Shown in pieces: positions 35,017-42,928 of a DNA stretch of 64,000 bases. Location of the stretch: contig CAWINZ010000005.1 of the NCBI GenBank assembly GCA_963837695.1, positions 124,001-188,000 on the forward strand, given 5' to 3'. How positions within the stretch are numbered: the first letter of the stretch is position 1; each line of letters opens with the position of its first letter. The notes beneath the pieces are model-generated. The model was not told the DNA's origin. It did no database searches and saw nothing but the letters and a program-made list of their open reading frames with translations. This stretch comes from VRUE01 sp963837695. GTDB taxonomy: Bacteria; Actinomycetota; Thermoleophilia; Solirubrobacterales; 70-9. The translations under genes and the position numbers were made by a program.

Positions 35017-35026
35017 CGGATTCACT

Positions 35027-35374
35027 CTACCCGGACAACTCGGGAATGAATCGCTCGACGTGCTCGGCAATCGTGCCACGCACCCAGTCCTGCGTCGCGG
35101 TGTCGGCCATCCGGTAGCGACCGAGCAGCATCTTCTGGTCGTCGAGCGGCAGGCCGGCGATCTCCCAGCGCACGGCGAGGCGCTCGAAGAGCATCTCGGA
35201 GCGCCGGTGCCAAGCGTCCTCCTGCGTCGTCGCCGCGGTCGCCGGGCCATCGCCGAGCTTGGCGATCGTGCCCGCGCTGAGCGACTGCCGCAGGGTCAGG
35301 ACGTTGCCCTCGGGATCGCTGTAGTCGACCGTCGGAGCCTTTTGCCGCGTCTTTCGCTGCCTGCGCTTCGCCAT
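35027..35374 (-). CDS. hypothetical protein
   Basis: A 115-residue frame from ATG 35374 with a basic N-terminus (AKRRQRKTRQKAP), a middle stretch VDYSDPEGNVLTLRQSLS and a helical C-terminus. The spacing to the VOC gene (10 bases) and to arfB (16 bases) suggests one transcript. I do not recognise the family. The basic N-terminus could bind RNA, which would fit the arfB context, but that is a guess. Confidence 0.65.
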   Translation of the reverse strand: MAKRRQRKTRQKAPTVDYSDPEGNVLTLRQSLSAGTIAKLGDGPATAATTQEDAWHRRSEMLFERLAVRWEIAGLPLDDQKMLLGRYRMADTATQDWVRGTIAEHVERFIPELSG

Positions 35375-35390
35375 CTCTTCAGTCTGCCAA

Positions 35391-35804
35391 TCAGTCTTCC
35401 GCTGCGGGGCGGCGACGGGCGCGCTTGCGTTCGCCGACCTGGCGCTTGCTCTCGACGCGCCGCCGCCGCGCTGCTCGACTCGGCTTGGTCGGCCGGCGAC
35501 TGCGCGGCACGACGAGGCCCGCCGCGATCTTCTCCGCCAGCCGCTGCAGCGCCAGCTCACGGTTGCGCGCCTGGCCGCGCGACTCCTGGGCGACCGCCGT
35601 GACGACCGGGCCGGCGCGCGCGACGAGGCGACCCCGCTGAGCCTCGTCGAGCGCCCCGGAAGCCCACACGTCAAACACGGCTTCCACCCGCGAAGCGGTG
35701 ACGTTCGCGTGCTGCCCACCCGGCCCGGAGGAGCGGCTGGCACGCAGCTCGATCTCCGCCAGCGGGATCGAGAGGCGCTCGTCGATTCTCAGCTCGTCGG
35801 CCAC
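35391..35804 (-). CDS. arfB: alternative ribosome-rescue factor (peptidyl-tRNA hydrolase ArfB/ICT1 type)
   Basis: This 137-residue protein has the release-factor GGQ motif in RSSGPGGQHANVTASRVEAVFDV (about residues 25-47) and a highly basic C-terminal tail (RRRRVESKRQVGERKRARRR), the two marks of ArfB, which hydrolyses peptidyl-tRNA on stalled ribosomes. The tail would enter the empty mRNA channel. ATG start at 35804. Confidence 0.92.
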   Translation of the reverse strand: MADELRIDERLSIPLAEIELRASRSSGPGGQHANVTASRVEAVFDVWASGALDEAQRGRLVARAGPVVTAVAQESRGQARNRELALQRLAEKIAAGLVVPRSRRPTKPSRAARRRRVESKRQVGERKRARRRPAAED

Positions 35805-35831
35805 CCCGCAACGGTAGCGACGACGGTTACC

Positions 35832-36110
35832 TCAGGCCAACGCGTCGATCTTTGCTGCAAGCTCGAAGTCGGCGGTGGTGACGCCGCCGTCTGAGTGGGT
35901 GGAGAGGGAGACGGTGACCGTGTCCCAGGAGATCTCCAGATCGGGGTGGTGGTTCATCGCCTCGGCCGGTGCGACCAGGCGCTGGACGAAGTTGACCGAG
36001 CCGACGAAGTCGCTGCGGGTGAAGCTCTTACGTATCGCGGCGCCGCTGCGCTCCCAGCCCGGATGCTCGGCCAGCCTCGCGTCCACTTCCGAATCGTTCA
36101 GAGGCGTCAT
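35832..36110 (-). CDS. phhB: 4a-hydroxytetrahydrobiopterin dehydratase (PCD/DCoH)
   Basis: This 92-residue protein matches pterin carbinolamine dehydratase: HPGWERSGAAIRKSFTRSDFVGSVNFVQRLVAPAEAMNHHPDLEISWDTVTVSLSTHSDGGVT. The catalytic His pair is NHHPD, with a further His in STHSDGG. It recycles pterin cofactor or serves as a folate-related dehydratase. No aromatic amino acid hydroxylase is in the window. Confidence 0.93.
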   Translation of the reverse strand: MTPLNDSEVDARLAEHPGWERSGAAIRKSFTRSDFVGSVNFVQRLVAPAEAMNHHPDLEISWDTVTVSLSTHSDGGVTTADFELAAKIDALA

Positions 36111-36145
36111 CGGTCCTATGCTGGCACAACGCAGAACCCGAGCCG

Positions 36146-36925
36146 ATGAGCGACGCCCTCCCCACCCTCTGGCAGATCGACGTCTCGCACTACAGCGAGA
36201 AGGCGCGCTGGGCGCTGGCCTGGAAGGGAATCGAGCATCGCCGCCACTCGCCGGTGCCCGGCGCCCATATGGCCGTCGCCCTCTGGCTCACCCGCGGCGC
36301 CCACTACACCTTCCCCGTGCTCAGCATCGACGGGCGGCGAATCGGCGACTCGACCGCGATCGTCGCCGCGCTGGAGGAGCGCTGCCCCGAGCCGCCGCTC
36401 TACCCCGCGGACGTCGCCGAGCGGCGTCGCGCGCTCGAGCTGGAGGAGTTCTTCGACGAGGAGCTCGGCCCCCATGTCCGACAGCTCGCCTGGTATGAGT
36501 TCGGCAACGACCCGGAGAGCTTCGCCAGGTTGATGGAACAGACCGCGCCCAAGCCGATTGCCAGGTTCGGCCGCCCCACCGCGGCATACGCCCGCGCCTA
36601 CACCGCCCTGCGCTTCCGCGCCGGCGACGCCGCCGAAGCAGAGCGGGCGCGCGCCAAGGTCCTCGCCGCGCTCGACCGGCTCGAGGCCGAGCTCGGCGAT
36701 GGCGAGTACCTGGTCGGCGAGAGCTTCAGCGTCGCCGACCTCACCGCCGCCTCGCTCTTCTACCCGCTCGCCCTCCCCGAGGAGGGCCCGCTCAACGCCG
36801 ACTCGCCCTCGGCTACGGGCTTCGAGGAATTCCGTGCGCCGCTCGAGCAGCGCCGCGGAGTCAGGTGGGTCAAAGAGATGTTCCGCCGCCACCGCAAGCC
36901 GGCGAAGGTGCCCGTCGCCATGTGA
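36146..36925 (+). CDS. glutathione S-transferase-like protein
   Basis: This 259-residue protein has an N-terminal thioredoxin-like GST domain (LWQIDVSHYSEKARWALAWKGIEH, then YTFPVLSIDGRRIGDSTAIVAALEE) and a C-terminal helical domain with GDGEYLVGESFSVADLTAASLF, the N-capping box of GSTs. The Ser in the HYSEKARW stretch could be the catalytic residue. Actinobacteria usually lack glutathione, so the thiol partner is unclear. Confidence 0.85.
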   Translation: MSDALPTLWQIDVSHYSEKARWALAWKGIEHRRHSPVPGAHMAVALWLTRGAHYTFPVLSIDGRRIGDSTAIVAALEERCPEPPLYPADVAERRRALELEEFFDEELGPHVRQLAWYEFGNDPESFARLMEQTAPKPIARFGRPTAAYARAYTALRFRAGDAAEAERARAKVLAALDRLEAELGDGEYLVGESFSVADLTAASLFYPLALPEEGPLNADSPSATGFEEFRAPLEQRRGVRWVKEMFRRHRKPAKVPVAM

Positions 36926-36931
36926 ATCGCG

Positions 36932-36978
36932 TTCCGGTGTGCCTTTTGCCCCTCAGAGAGGCGTAAGGCACACCGGAA
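36932..36978. terminator. strong convergent hairpin
   Basis: TTCCGGTGTGCCTT (36932-36945) and its exact complement (36965-36978) form a 14-base stem. The loop holds an inner CCTC-AGA-GAGG hairpin. It lies seven bases after the GST stop and three before the stop of the convergent permease gene. It is probably a bidirectional terminator, built like the R elements but without a second copy here. Confidence 0.75.
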
Positions 36979-36981
36979 GCA

Positions 36982-37779
36982 TCAACCGCCGATCGGGGCC
37001 CGCGGGCTCGGCCCCCAGAAGACCACCGTCCCCAGCATCCCGATGATGTGGACGAGGATGATGTTGACGACCATCGACTGCGCGGTGGCGGTACCGACGC
37101 CGACCGGCCCACCCGACGCCGTGTAGCCGTAGTAGCAGCCGACGACGACGATCGCGGTCGCCATCACCATTCCCTTGGTCAGGCTGAAAAGCACGTCCAA
37201 GGGGTCCTGAAACATCCAGAAGATCAGCAGGTAGCCGCCCGAGGAGACGTCGCCGATCTGTTCGACGACAGCGAGGTAGCTGGCGAAGTACATGATCCCG
37301 ATCGCGGCCAGGTAGATGAACGGCAGGGCGACCCAGGCGCCGAGCAGGCGGGTCGCGGCAAGGAAGGTGACCGGTTGGATGCCCATCACCTCGAGCGCAT
37401 CGATCTCGTCGGAGATCCGCATCGCGCCGATCTCGGCGACGATCCCGGTGCCGACCTTGGCCGCGAGGATGTAGCCGAAGGCGTAGGGCAGGGCCTCGCG
37501 CAGATCGCAATAGGCCGAGAAGAGGCCGGCGTAGGCGGGCGCCCCCTGGGAGCGGACGAAGTAGGCGCCGATAACGCCGCACTGCAGACCGAGAATGAAG
37601 ACGAAGGCCCAGATGACCAGCGCCGAGCCGAGGATCAGGATGCCGGCCTGCCGCATGCTCTCGCCGAAGTAGCGCCCGACGCGCCCCGAGTAGACCAGGC
37701 CGGCGACCCGCGAGCCGAAGCGCGCGACCTCGCCGAAGGAGTCGAGCCAGTTGCGGGGAACGTCGAGCCAGCCGATCAC
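36982..37779 (-). CDS. MlaE/YrbE-type lipid ABC permease (second)
   Basis: About 265 residues from GTG 37779. MlaE-family features: FGESMRQAGILILGSALVIWAFVFILGLQCGVIGAYFV, then GTGIVAEIGAMRISDEIDALEVMGIQP (the conserved Glu-rich coupling loop) and a final helix pair. In mycobacteria two YrbE proteins form the permease of Mce lipid importers. Here the pair is transcribed with a GntR regulator, but no Mce protein or MlaF ATPase follows in the window. Confidence 0.85.
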   Translation of the reverse strand: MIGWLDVPRNWLDSFGEVARFGSRVAGLVYSGRVGRYFGESMRQAGILILGSALVIWAFVFILGLQCGVIGAYFVRSQGAPAYAGLFSAYCDLREALPYAFGYILAAKVGTGIVAEIGAMRISDEIDALEVMGIQPVTFLAATRLLGAWVALPFIYLAAIGIMYFASYLAVVEQIGDVSSGGYLLIFWMFQDPLDVLFSLTKGMVMATAIVVVGCYYGYTASGGPVGVGTATAQSMVVNIILVHIIGMLGTVVFWGPSPRAPIGG

Positions 37780-37792
37780 CGCCGAGCGCCCC

Positions 37793-38599
37793 TCACCGGA
37801 TCGACTGCAGTTCGGGGTTGGTGGCGAGCAGCACGGCGGTGAAGACGTAGAGGAAGAAGAAGACACCCATGAAGGCGATCACGACCGCCTGGTTGACGGC
37901 CCGGCCGACGCCTGCCGCTCCGCCGGTCGCGGTCATCCCCTTGTAGCAGCAGACGACCGCGACGATCCCGCCGAACATCGAGCACATCAGCACCGAGCCC
38001 CAGACGTCGGTGACGAGAGCATTGGTGAACAGCGTCGCGAAGAAACCGCCCAGCGACTGGCCGTAGATCAGCTCGGCGGCGATCCCGGCGCTGAGGCCGA
38101 AGACGATCGCGAAGACGTCGAGCAGCCCGGTGATGATGATCAGCGCCAGGAAGCGCGGCACGACCAGGTTCTTGATCGGGTCGACGCCGAGCACCTGCAG
38201 GGCGTCGAGCTCCTCGCGGATCTTGCGGGCGCCGAGGTCGGCCGTGATCGCGGTGCCGGCGACCCCGCCGACGACGATCGCGGTGACGATCGGGCCGATC
38301 TGGCGCACCGCGATCACGACGAAGAAGCCGCCGAGCCGGTCGAGGGCGCCGAAGAGGTTGAGGATGCCTGCCGCCTGCAGGCCGGGCGCGCCCAGGCAGA
38401 GCGCAAAGGTCGAGATCGTCATCGGGAACCAGGACAGCTTGAGCACGAAGAGGAATTGGCCGACCAGCTCCTCGCCGTAGGGGTACGGCGGCCTGATCGC
38501 GGAGACGATCGTCCGCGCGGTCAGGATCATCATCTCCCCGACCTGCTCGAAGAAGGACTTGGCCGGCAGCAGGGCTCGCGTCACAGCTTGTGCCGCCAC
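37793..38599 (-). CDS. MlaE/YrbE-type lipid ABC permease (first)
   Basis: This 268-residue paralogue has IGPIVTAIVVGGVAGTAITADLGARKIREELDALQVLGVDP as coupling loop and five to six helices. It lies 13 bases upstream of the other permease and overlaps the GntR gene by 19 bases. The arrangement GntR-yrbEA-yrbEB copies the start of mycobacterial mce operons. Confidence 0.87.
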   Translation of the reverse strand: MAAQAVTRALLPAKSFFEQVGEMMILTARTIVSAIRPPYPYGEELVGQFLFVLKLSWFPMTISTFALCLGAPGLQAAGILNLFGALDRLGGFFVVIAVRQIGPIVTAIVVGGVAGTAITADLGARKIREELDALQVLGVDPIKNLVVPRFLALIIITGLLDVFAIVFGLSAGIAAELIYGQSLGGFFATLFTNALVTDVWGSVLMCSMFGGIVAVVCCYKGMTATGGAAGVGRAVNQAVVIAFMGVFFFLYVFTAVLLATNPELQSIR

Positions 38600-39309
38600 C
38601 AGCTCGTCGCCCGCTCGAGCGGACTCGCGTCCCGCGCTCTTTCGCGCCCCGCCTGCCGTGCCCGTTGCTCGGCGGCCCGCTGGGCTTCGGAGAGCTGCGC
38701 GATCAGCGTGTCGCGGGTCTGCTCGAGCTCCTCCACTTTGGCGACGTGGGCGCTGGCGCGGCGCGGCGCCGTCGGCAGGTCGCGCGGCAGGTCGCGCGGA
38801 TAGGTCGCCAGCTCGGCCTCGAGCCGGGCGATCTGACGGCGCAGCTCGTGCCGCACCTCGATCGCCTCCCCCGCCTCCAGGTCGGGCAGCTCGCTCGGCA
38901 CCGTGCTGGGAGCGTCATCCAACCCGCCCGGCATGCTCGCGCAGGCCGAGGCGACGACCGCCAGCTGGCGAGGGCTGAGGCCTGCGTCATGGGCGCGGCG
39001 CAGCGCGTCAGTCACGATCTCCTCCAGCTGCGCGGCGGGCTCGATGCCATCAGCGACGAACGTGCCCTGACCCTGGCGGCTGACCACGAGGCCCTCCCGC
39101 TCGAGCCCGGCATAGACGGCCCGCACGGTGTTCACGTTGACCCCGGCCCACTCGGAGAGGCGGCGGAAGCTGGGCAGCCGCTCGCCGGAAGCGAGGTGGC
39201 CGGTGGCGATCAGCGCCCGCAGGCGCCAGGTCAGCTGCAGGCCGACCGGCAGCTCGTCGTCGGGATCGATCGAGAATGGGTTGGGGTCCTGGGCCTGCTG
39301 TGCCACCAC
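38581..39309 (-). CDS. GntR-family (YtrA-like) regulator with coiled-coil tail
   Basis: This 242-residue protein has an N-terminal GntR winged helix (LTWRLRALIATGHLASGERLPSFRRLSEWAGVNVNTVRAVYAGLEREGLVVSRQGQGTFV, about residues 26-85). It lacks the FCD domain of FadR types and instead has a long Glu/Arg-rich coiled coil. GTG start at 39309. TGTGCC and GGCACA (39299-39318) form a dyad across this start codon, perhaps the operator. Likely controls the yrbE pair. Confidence 0.8.
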   Translation of the reverse strand: MVAQQAQDPNPFSIDPDDELPVGLQLTWRLRALIATGHLASGERLPSFRRLSEWAGVNVNTVRAVYAGLEREGLVVSRQGQGTFVADGIEPAAQLEEIVTDALRRAHDAGLSPRQLAVVASACASMPGGLDDAPSTVPSELPDLEAGEAIEVRHELRRQIARLEAELATYPRDLPRDLPTAPRRASAHVAKVEELEQTRDTLIAQLSEAQRAAEQRARQAGRERARDASPLERATSWWRHKL

Positions 39310-39340
39310 AAGGGCACAATATACGCCACAAGTGTGTCAG

Positions 39341-39721
39341 TCAATTAGTACAGCCACGCAAAAGACCGCAGGCCCCGCTGGTCCAACCTTCTTCCGACCA
39401 CGACAACAGCAGCCCATAGCGGCGTCCGGTCTGGGCGGGCAAGCCGCAGGCGGCCGAGTCCCGGGCGCTGCTGACGGAGACGACCCTGCCTACGCGGATT
39501 CCGCCGGCGCTTTTATAGACCCGTTGCACCCGGTAGCGGAAGACCGCCCGCTGGCGGCCCCGCGGCAGCACCTTCAGCAGGCGCCCCGAGATCGCCGCGT
39601 CCGCCGCCCTCATCGCCTCGCCACGCGTCATCCGCGCGCACGAGCACGCCTGAGCGCTCCCGGTAAAGACCAGGGCGCCCAGGACGACAACTGCCGCAGG
39701 TGCAAGGCGCCTCAACCGCAC
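39341..39721 (-). CDS. secreted TIMP/netrin-like protein
   Basis: This 126-residue protein has a signal peptide (RRLAPAAVVVLGALVFTGSAQA) followed at once by CSCARM at the mature N-terminus, then AADAAISGRLLKVL and RYRVQRVYKSAGGIRVGRVVSV, and a later Cys pair. A CxC at the mature N-terminus with this beta-barrel pattern is typical of tissue inhibitor of metalloproteinase-like domains. Bacterial members have unknown roles. GTG start. Confidence 0.65.
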   Translation of the reverse strand: MRLRRLAPAAVVVLGALVFTGSAQACSCARMTRGEAMRAADAAISGRLLKVLPRGRQRAVFRYRVQRVYKSAGGIRVGRVVSVSSARDSAACGLPAQTGRRYGLLLSWSEEGWTSGACGLLRGCTN

Positions 39722-39767
39722 TCTCCCAACTGTAGAGAGAAACGCCGAGATTCACAAACCGTGCGAC

Positions 39768-39886
39768 CGAAGGCCATCCGGGTAGGGGTGGAACGTCTTG
39801 TACTTTTTCGGTGTCGGCTGCGGGCGACAGCCCATAGGCGATCCACCGAACGAAGTTAAGTGGAACCCCTACCCGGATGGCCTTCG
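39768..39886. repeat. palindromic element R3a, downstream of the alcohol dehydrogenase
   Basis: A perfect 22-base inverted repeat has arms 39768-39789 and 39865-39886. The interior is shared with the copy at 40952: GGAACGTCTTGTACTTTTTCG, the mini-hairpin CGGGCGACAGCCCA and CACCGAACGAAGTTAAGTGG. The right arm ends one base before the dehydrogenase stop codon. The element probably folds in the mRNA. Confidence 0.85.
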
Positions 39887-39887
39887 C

Positions 39888-40922
39888 TCACGGCGTAAGG
39901 ACGATCTTCAGCGCTTCCCGCTGGTCGTAGAGCTTGTAGGCCTCCGCCGCCTCGTCGAGCTTCATGTGGTGCGTCACCAGCGGCGCGGGGTCGAGCTTGC
40001 CGGCCTCGAGCAGGCCGAGCACGCGGTCGACGTGGGCGATTACGTTGGCCAGGCCGAGCCGCAGAGTCAGGCCCTTGAGCCAGGCGAGGCCGAGCGGCAC
40101 CTCGCCCTTGCCGGCGTAGGCTCCGATCCCCGACACGGTGCCGGCGTCACGGGCGAGGCTGACCGCCATCGCCAGCGGGCCAGGGTCGCCGACGGCGTCG
40201 ACGACGACATCGACGCCGCGGCCCTCGGTGGCTCCCCGCACGGCCCGCTTCGGCTCGTCCTCGCCGAGCTGAAGCGGGATGGCGCCGAAGCGCTCGGCCA
40301 TCGAGAGCCGCTCCTCGACCGAGTCGACCGCGAAAACCCTGGTCGCCCCAGCCGCCAGGGCCGCCTGTACCGCGCAGAGCCCGACCGGTCCGAGGCCGAG
40401 CACGGCGACGGTGTCGCCAGCCCGGGTGCCGGCGTGGGCGATCGCGTGGTAGCCGGTCCCCATCACATCGCCGGCGAAGAGCGCCACCTCGTCGGACATC
40501 CCCTCCGGGACCCGCCGCAGCGTGAGGTTGGCGCGCGGGACCAGAAGCTGCTCGGCCTGGGCGCCCTGCAGGTCGCCCAGGTGCGAGCCGTGACCGAAGG
40601 TCCGGCCGTGATCGCAGCGGTGGTAGTCGCCACGCAGGCAGGCGACGCAAGTGGCGCAGGCGGTGTGAAAGCAGCCGAGCACACGGTCGCCGACGGCGAC
40701 GCGCTCGACGGCGGGTCCGGCGGCGAGCACCGTGCCGACGAACTCGTGGCCGATCGTGAAGCCGGGCTCGACCGGGACCCGGCCATGGAAGATGTGCAGA
40801 TCGGAGCCACAGATCCCGCTCGCCTCGACCCGCACGACAACATCATCTGGAGCACCCAGCTCCGGATCGGCCTTCTCCTCGATCCGAACCTCCCCAGGCG
40901 CTTGAAAAGTGACGGCTCGCAT
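39888..40922 (-). CDS. zinc-dependent alcohol dehydrogenase (MDR family)
   Basis: About 344 residues from ATG 40922. Catalytic zinc ligands: ASGICGSDLHIFHG (Cys) and IGHEFVGTVL (His-Glu). The structural zinc site has HTACATCVACLRGDYHRC. The NAD(P) domain has VAVLGLGPVGLCAVQAALAAGATRVFAVD. It oxidises or reduces an alcohol or aldehyde; the substrate is unknown. It is bracketed on both sides by R3 repeats, which suggests independent mRNA processing. Confidence 0.9.
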   Translation of the reverse strand: MRAVTFQAPGEVRIEEKADPELGAPDDVVVRVEASGICGSDLHIFHGRVPVEPGFTIGHEFVGTVLAAGPAVERVAVGDRVLGCFHTACATCVACLRGDYHRCDHGRTFGHGSHLGDLQGAQAEQLLVPRANLTLRRVPEGMSDEVALFAGDVMGTGYHAIAHAGTRAGDTVAVLGLGPVGLCAVQAALAAGATRVFAVDSVEERLSMAERFGAIPLQLGEDEPKRAVRGATEGRGVDVVVDAVGDPGPLAMAVSLARDAGTVSGIGAYAGKGEVPLGLAWLKGLTLRLGLANVIAHVDRVLGLLEAGKLDPAPLVTHHMKLDEAAEAYKLYDQREALKIVLTP

Positions 40923-40951
40923 GGATCCGAACCGTACCTGACGCTCGTTCA

Positions 40952-41063
40952 GGCCTGTCCCGGTAGGGGTGGAGCGTCTTGTACTTTTTCGCTGAGAGGA
41001 TCGGGCGCCAGCCCAACCACAAACCACCGAAAAAGTTAAGCGGAACCCCTGCCGGGACAGGCC
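40952..41063. repeat. palindromic element R3b, between HD-GYP gene and alcohol dehydrogenase
   Basis: A 19-base inverted repeat has arms 40952-40970 and 41045-41063; the single mismatch becomes a G-U pair in RNA. It shares GGAGCGTCTTGTACTTTTTCG, CGGGCGCCAGCCCA and CACCGAAAAAGTTAAGCGG with R3a. The arms are different from R3a except for the inner GTAGGGGT. It starts two bases after the stop codon of the upstream gene. Confidence 0.85.
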
Positions 41064-41064
41064 C

Positions 41065-42471
41065 TCAGCCGACCGGAACGCCGGCTACCTGGAAGCGCCC
41101 GGAGTCGACCCCGGGGTTCGCGGTCTCGGCGATCCGCGCTTCCAGCGACAGCTCCTTCTCGAAGTCGGCCTCCTCGCCGTGGCGGAAGGAGACGTCCTGG
41201 TCCTCGATCAGCTCGATGAAGACCTCGACGAAGCGGGCGTCGAGCTGCTTGCCGGCGACGCGGCGCAGCTCCTGGATCGCCTCGTAGCTGGAGGTCGGGG
41301 TGCGGTAGGAGTCGCGCGCGGTCATCACGTCATAGGTGTCGGCGACGGAGATGATCCGCGCCAGCTCGGGAATGTCGTCGCCCTCGAGGCCACGTGGGTA
41401 GCCTTTGCCGTCGATCCGCTCGTGGTGGGCGAGGATGATGTCGGCGACAGGGCCGTAGCCGTCGAGCGAGGAGACGACGCGGGCGCCCTGCTGGGGGTGA
41501 CGGCGGATCAGCATCCAGTCTTCGTCGGTCAGCGGCACATTGGCCTTCAAGATCCGGTCGGGGAGGATGAACTTGCCGATGTCGTGCAGCAGCGCGGCGA
41601 TGTGGACGAGCTCCTCCTCGCGCTTGGAGAAGCCGGCGCGTTGGGCGATCGCCCGCGAGTAGCGGGCGACGGCGGCGCTGTGGCGGGCGGTCATCTGGTC
41701 CCGCAGGTCGAGCGTGCGCAGCAGCGCGCTCAACATGCCGACCTGGAAGCTGGCCAACTGGTTGGTCCGCACCTCGAGCTCGCGGGCGCGTTCCTGGGAC
41801 TTCAGCAATGCCCCGAGCAGGTACTGGAAGGTGACGAGCACGATGCCGAAGAAGGCGACCCCGGCGAGCCCGATCTGGACGTAGATGAAGGCGACGCCAC
41901 AGGCCATCAGGGCCGCCGCGAGCTCCGAGGGGAGCAGCGGGATCATCACGGTGCGGATCTTCGGGACGAACGGGCTGCGTTCGACGTAGCTCGTGTAGGC
42001 GCCGATCATCACGAAATTCATCAGGATCCCGCAGGCGAAGGCGCCGAAGACGAAGACGTAGAAGGCCAGATCGGCCGACGTCGTCCCGGTCGCTTCCAGC
42101 AGTTCGTGGAAGCCGACGCCGACGATCAACGGGAAGGCGGTGAAGGTCACCAGGTTGACCAGCAGGTCGTCGAACCCTTCGCGGAAGCGGACCCAGCCGA
42201 TCAGGATCGAGACGATCCCGATCAGCGCCGCCGGGCTGCCCCCGAGGAAGACGATGGCGGTGATCAGCGCGAGGAAGTTGGCCGAGATCTTCAGCCGAGA
42301 TTCGGTTTCGATCGACATGATGTCGCTGAAGGCCGAGAACGCCAGCAGCGTCGCAAAGAGCTGCCAATCCCAGTTTCCCTCCGGTGCCCGCAGGACGGCC
42401 GCGGCGAGCACCAGGACGAAGGCAATCGCCAGGACCACGGTGCTCAACCTGGTGGGTCGCTCTGTCTGCAT
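41065..42471 (-). CDS. membrane HD-GYP phosphodiesterase
   Basis: About 468 residues from ATG 42471. The N-terminal half has eight or so membrane helices (MASE-like sensor). The C-terminal half is an HD-GYP domain: RHSAAVARYSRAIA, ALLHDIGKFILPD (HD), then HHERIDGKGYPRGLEGDDIPELARIISVADTYDVMTA (GYP). Metal and catalytic residues are present, so c-di-GMP hydrolysis is likely. The only cyclase-like protein in the window is the degenerate one at 23361. Confidence 0.88.
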   Translation of the reverse strand: MQTERPTRLSTVVLAIAFVLVLAAAVLRAPEGNWDWQLFATLLAFSAFSDIMSIETESRLKISANFLALITAIVFLGGSPAALIGIVSILIGWVRFREGFDDLLVNLVTFTAFPLIVGVGFHELLEATGTTSADLAFYVFVFGAFACGILMNFVMIGAYTSYVERSPFVPKIRTVMIPLLPSELAAALMACGVAFIYVQIGLAGVAFFGIVLVTFQYLLGALLKSQERARELEVRTNQLASFQVGMLSALLRTLDLRDQMTARHSAAVARYSRAIAQRAGFSKREEELVHIAALLHDIGKFILPDRILKANVPLTDEDWMLIRRHPQQGARVVSSLDGYGPVADIILAHHERIDGKGYPRGLEGDDIPELARIISVADTYDVMTARDSYRTPTSSYEAIQELRRVAGKQLDARFVEVFIELIEDQDVSFRHGEEADFEKELSLEARIAETANPGVDSGRFQVAGVPVG

Positions 42472-42928
42472 GGATCGCGCCTGGGTCTTCCGTCGTGTAC
42501 GACTAGCCAATGAAGTTTCGCGCCCGACGGGCGATTCCTGCGACTGGCGGCAAGCCCGCGACGACGGCAACCTGCACTACCAAGGTAATCGCTCGCCATG
42601 CCCCGGGCAAGCGGGATGGGTCAACTGGCCAAGACCTTGCATGCTCGCAAATTGCAGGCTTAGGAAGCCCAAAAAGACAAAGGACGCCTAATGGCGCCCT
42701 TTGTAAAGCTCGCGCAGCACCGAAGTGAGTGCCGCGTCAACTGGGAAAATTTCTATCGTTTGAAGACCATGTCCATATCCCTTCGTCGAAGCCCGGTTTA
42801 CTTGCCCCCGCACAAGTTGCCGCGAGGAATGTTTTCGATCTGCTGGCAAGTTTGTAGCACAACTTCGCGAAAACCTGTGCATCTGCAATGAAACTTGTGC
42901 ATAAACGGTGTAGGACTTCGCCTTAGAA
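42472..42928. other. 457-base intergenic region with structured RNA candidates
   Basis: No convincing gene. It contains a possible riboswitch (42534-42617) on the plus strand, a hairpin CGCCC-gac-GGGCG (42521-42533), GGCTT-agg-AAGCC (42657-42669) and AAAGGaCGCC-taat-GGCGcCCTTT (42679-42702). From 42720 on the DNA is AT-richer. The small frames at 42688-42891 exist on both strands and look accidental. Confidence 0.6.
42534..42617 (+). ncRNA. possible SAM-I/SAM-IV-type riboswitch
   Basis: GACTGGC, CAAGCCC, CGGCAACC (42565-42572) and TGCCCCGGG (42599-42607) occur in the order found in SAM-IV and related SAM-I aptamers. AT(t)CCTGC (42534-42541) can pair with GCGGGAT (42611-42617) as P1, and GCG-act-GGC with GCC-CGC as P2. 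The P3 part does not match either consensus well. It lies 312 bases before the MFS gene. Treat as a candidate. Confidence 0.35.

Noticed and set aside
37048..38803. Plus-strand frames of 264 and 350 codons opposite the YrbE pair and GntR gene
   Set aside because: Asp/Glu/Arg-rich low-complexity shadows typical of GC-rich DNA; the minus-strand products are clear families.
41179..42513. 444-codon frame opposite the HD-GYP gene
   Set aside because: Acidic low-complexity shadow of a well conserved membrane HD-GYP gene.
42688..42891. 66-codon frames on both strands
   Set aside because: Both cover the same DNA, have no good ribosome binding site and no family features; the region is better seen as leader and promoter DNA.
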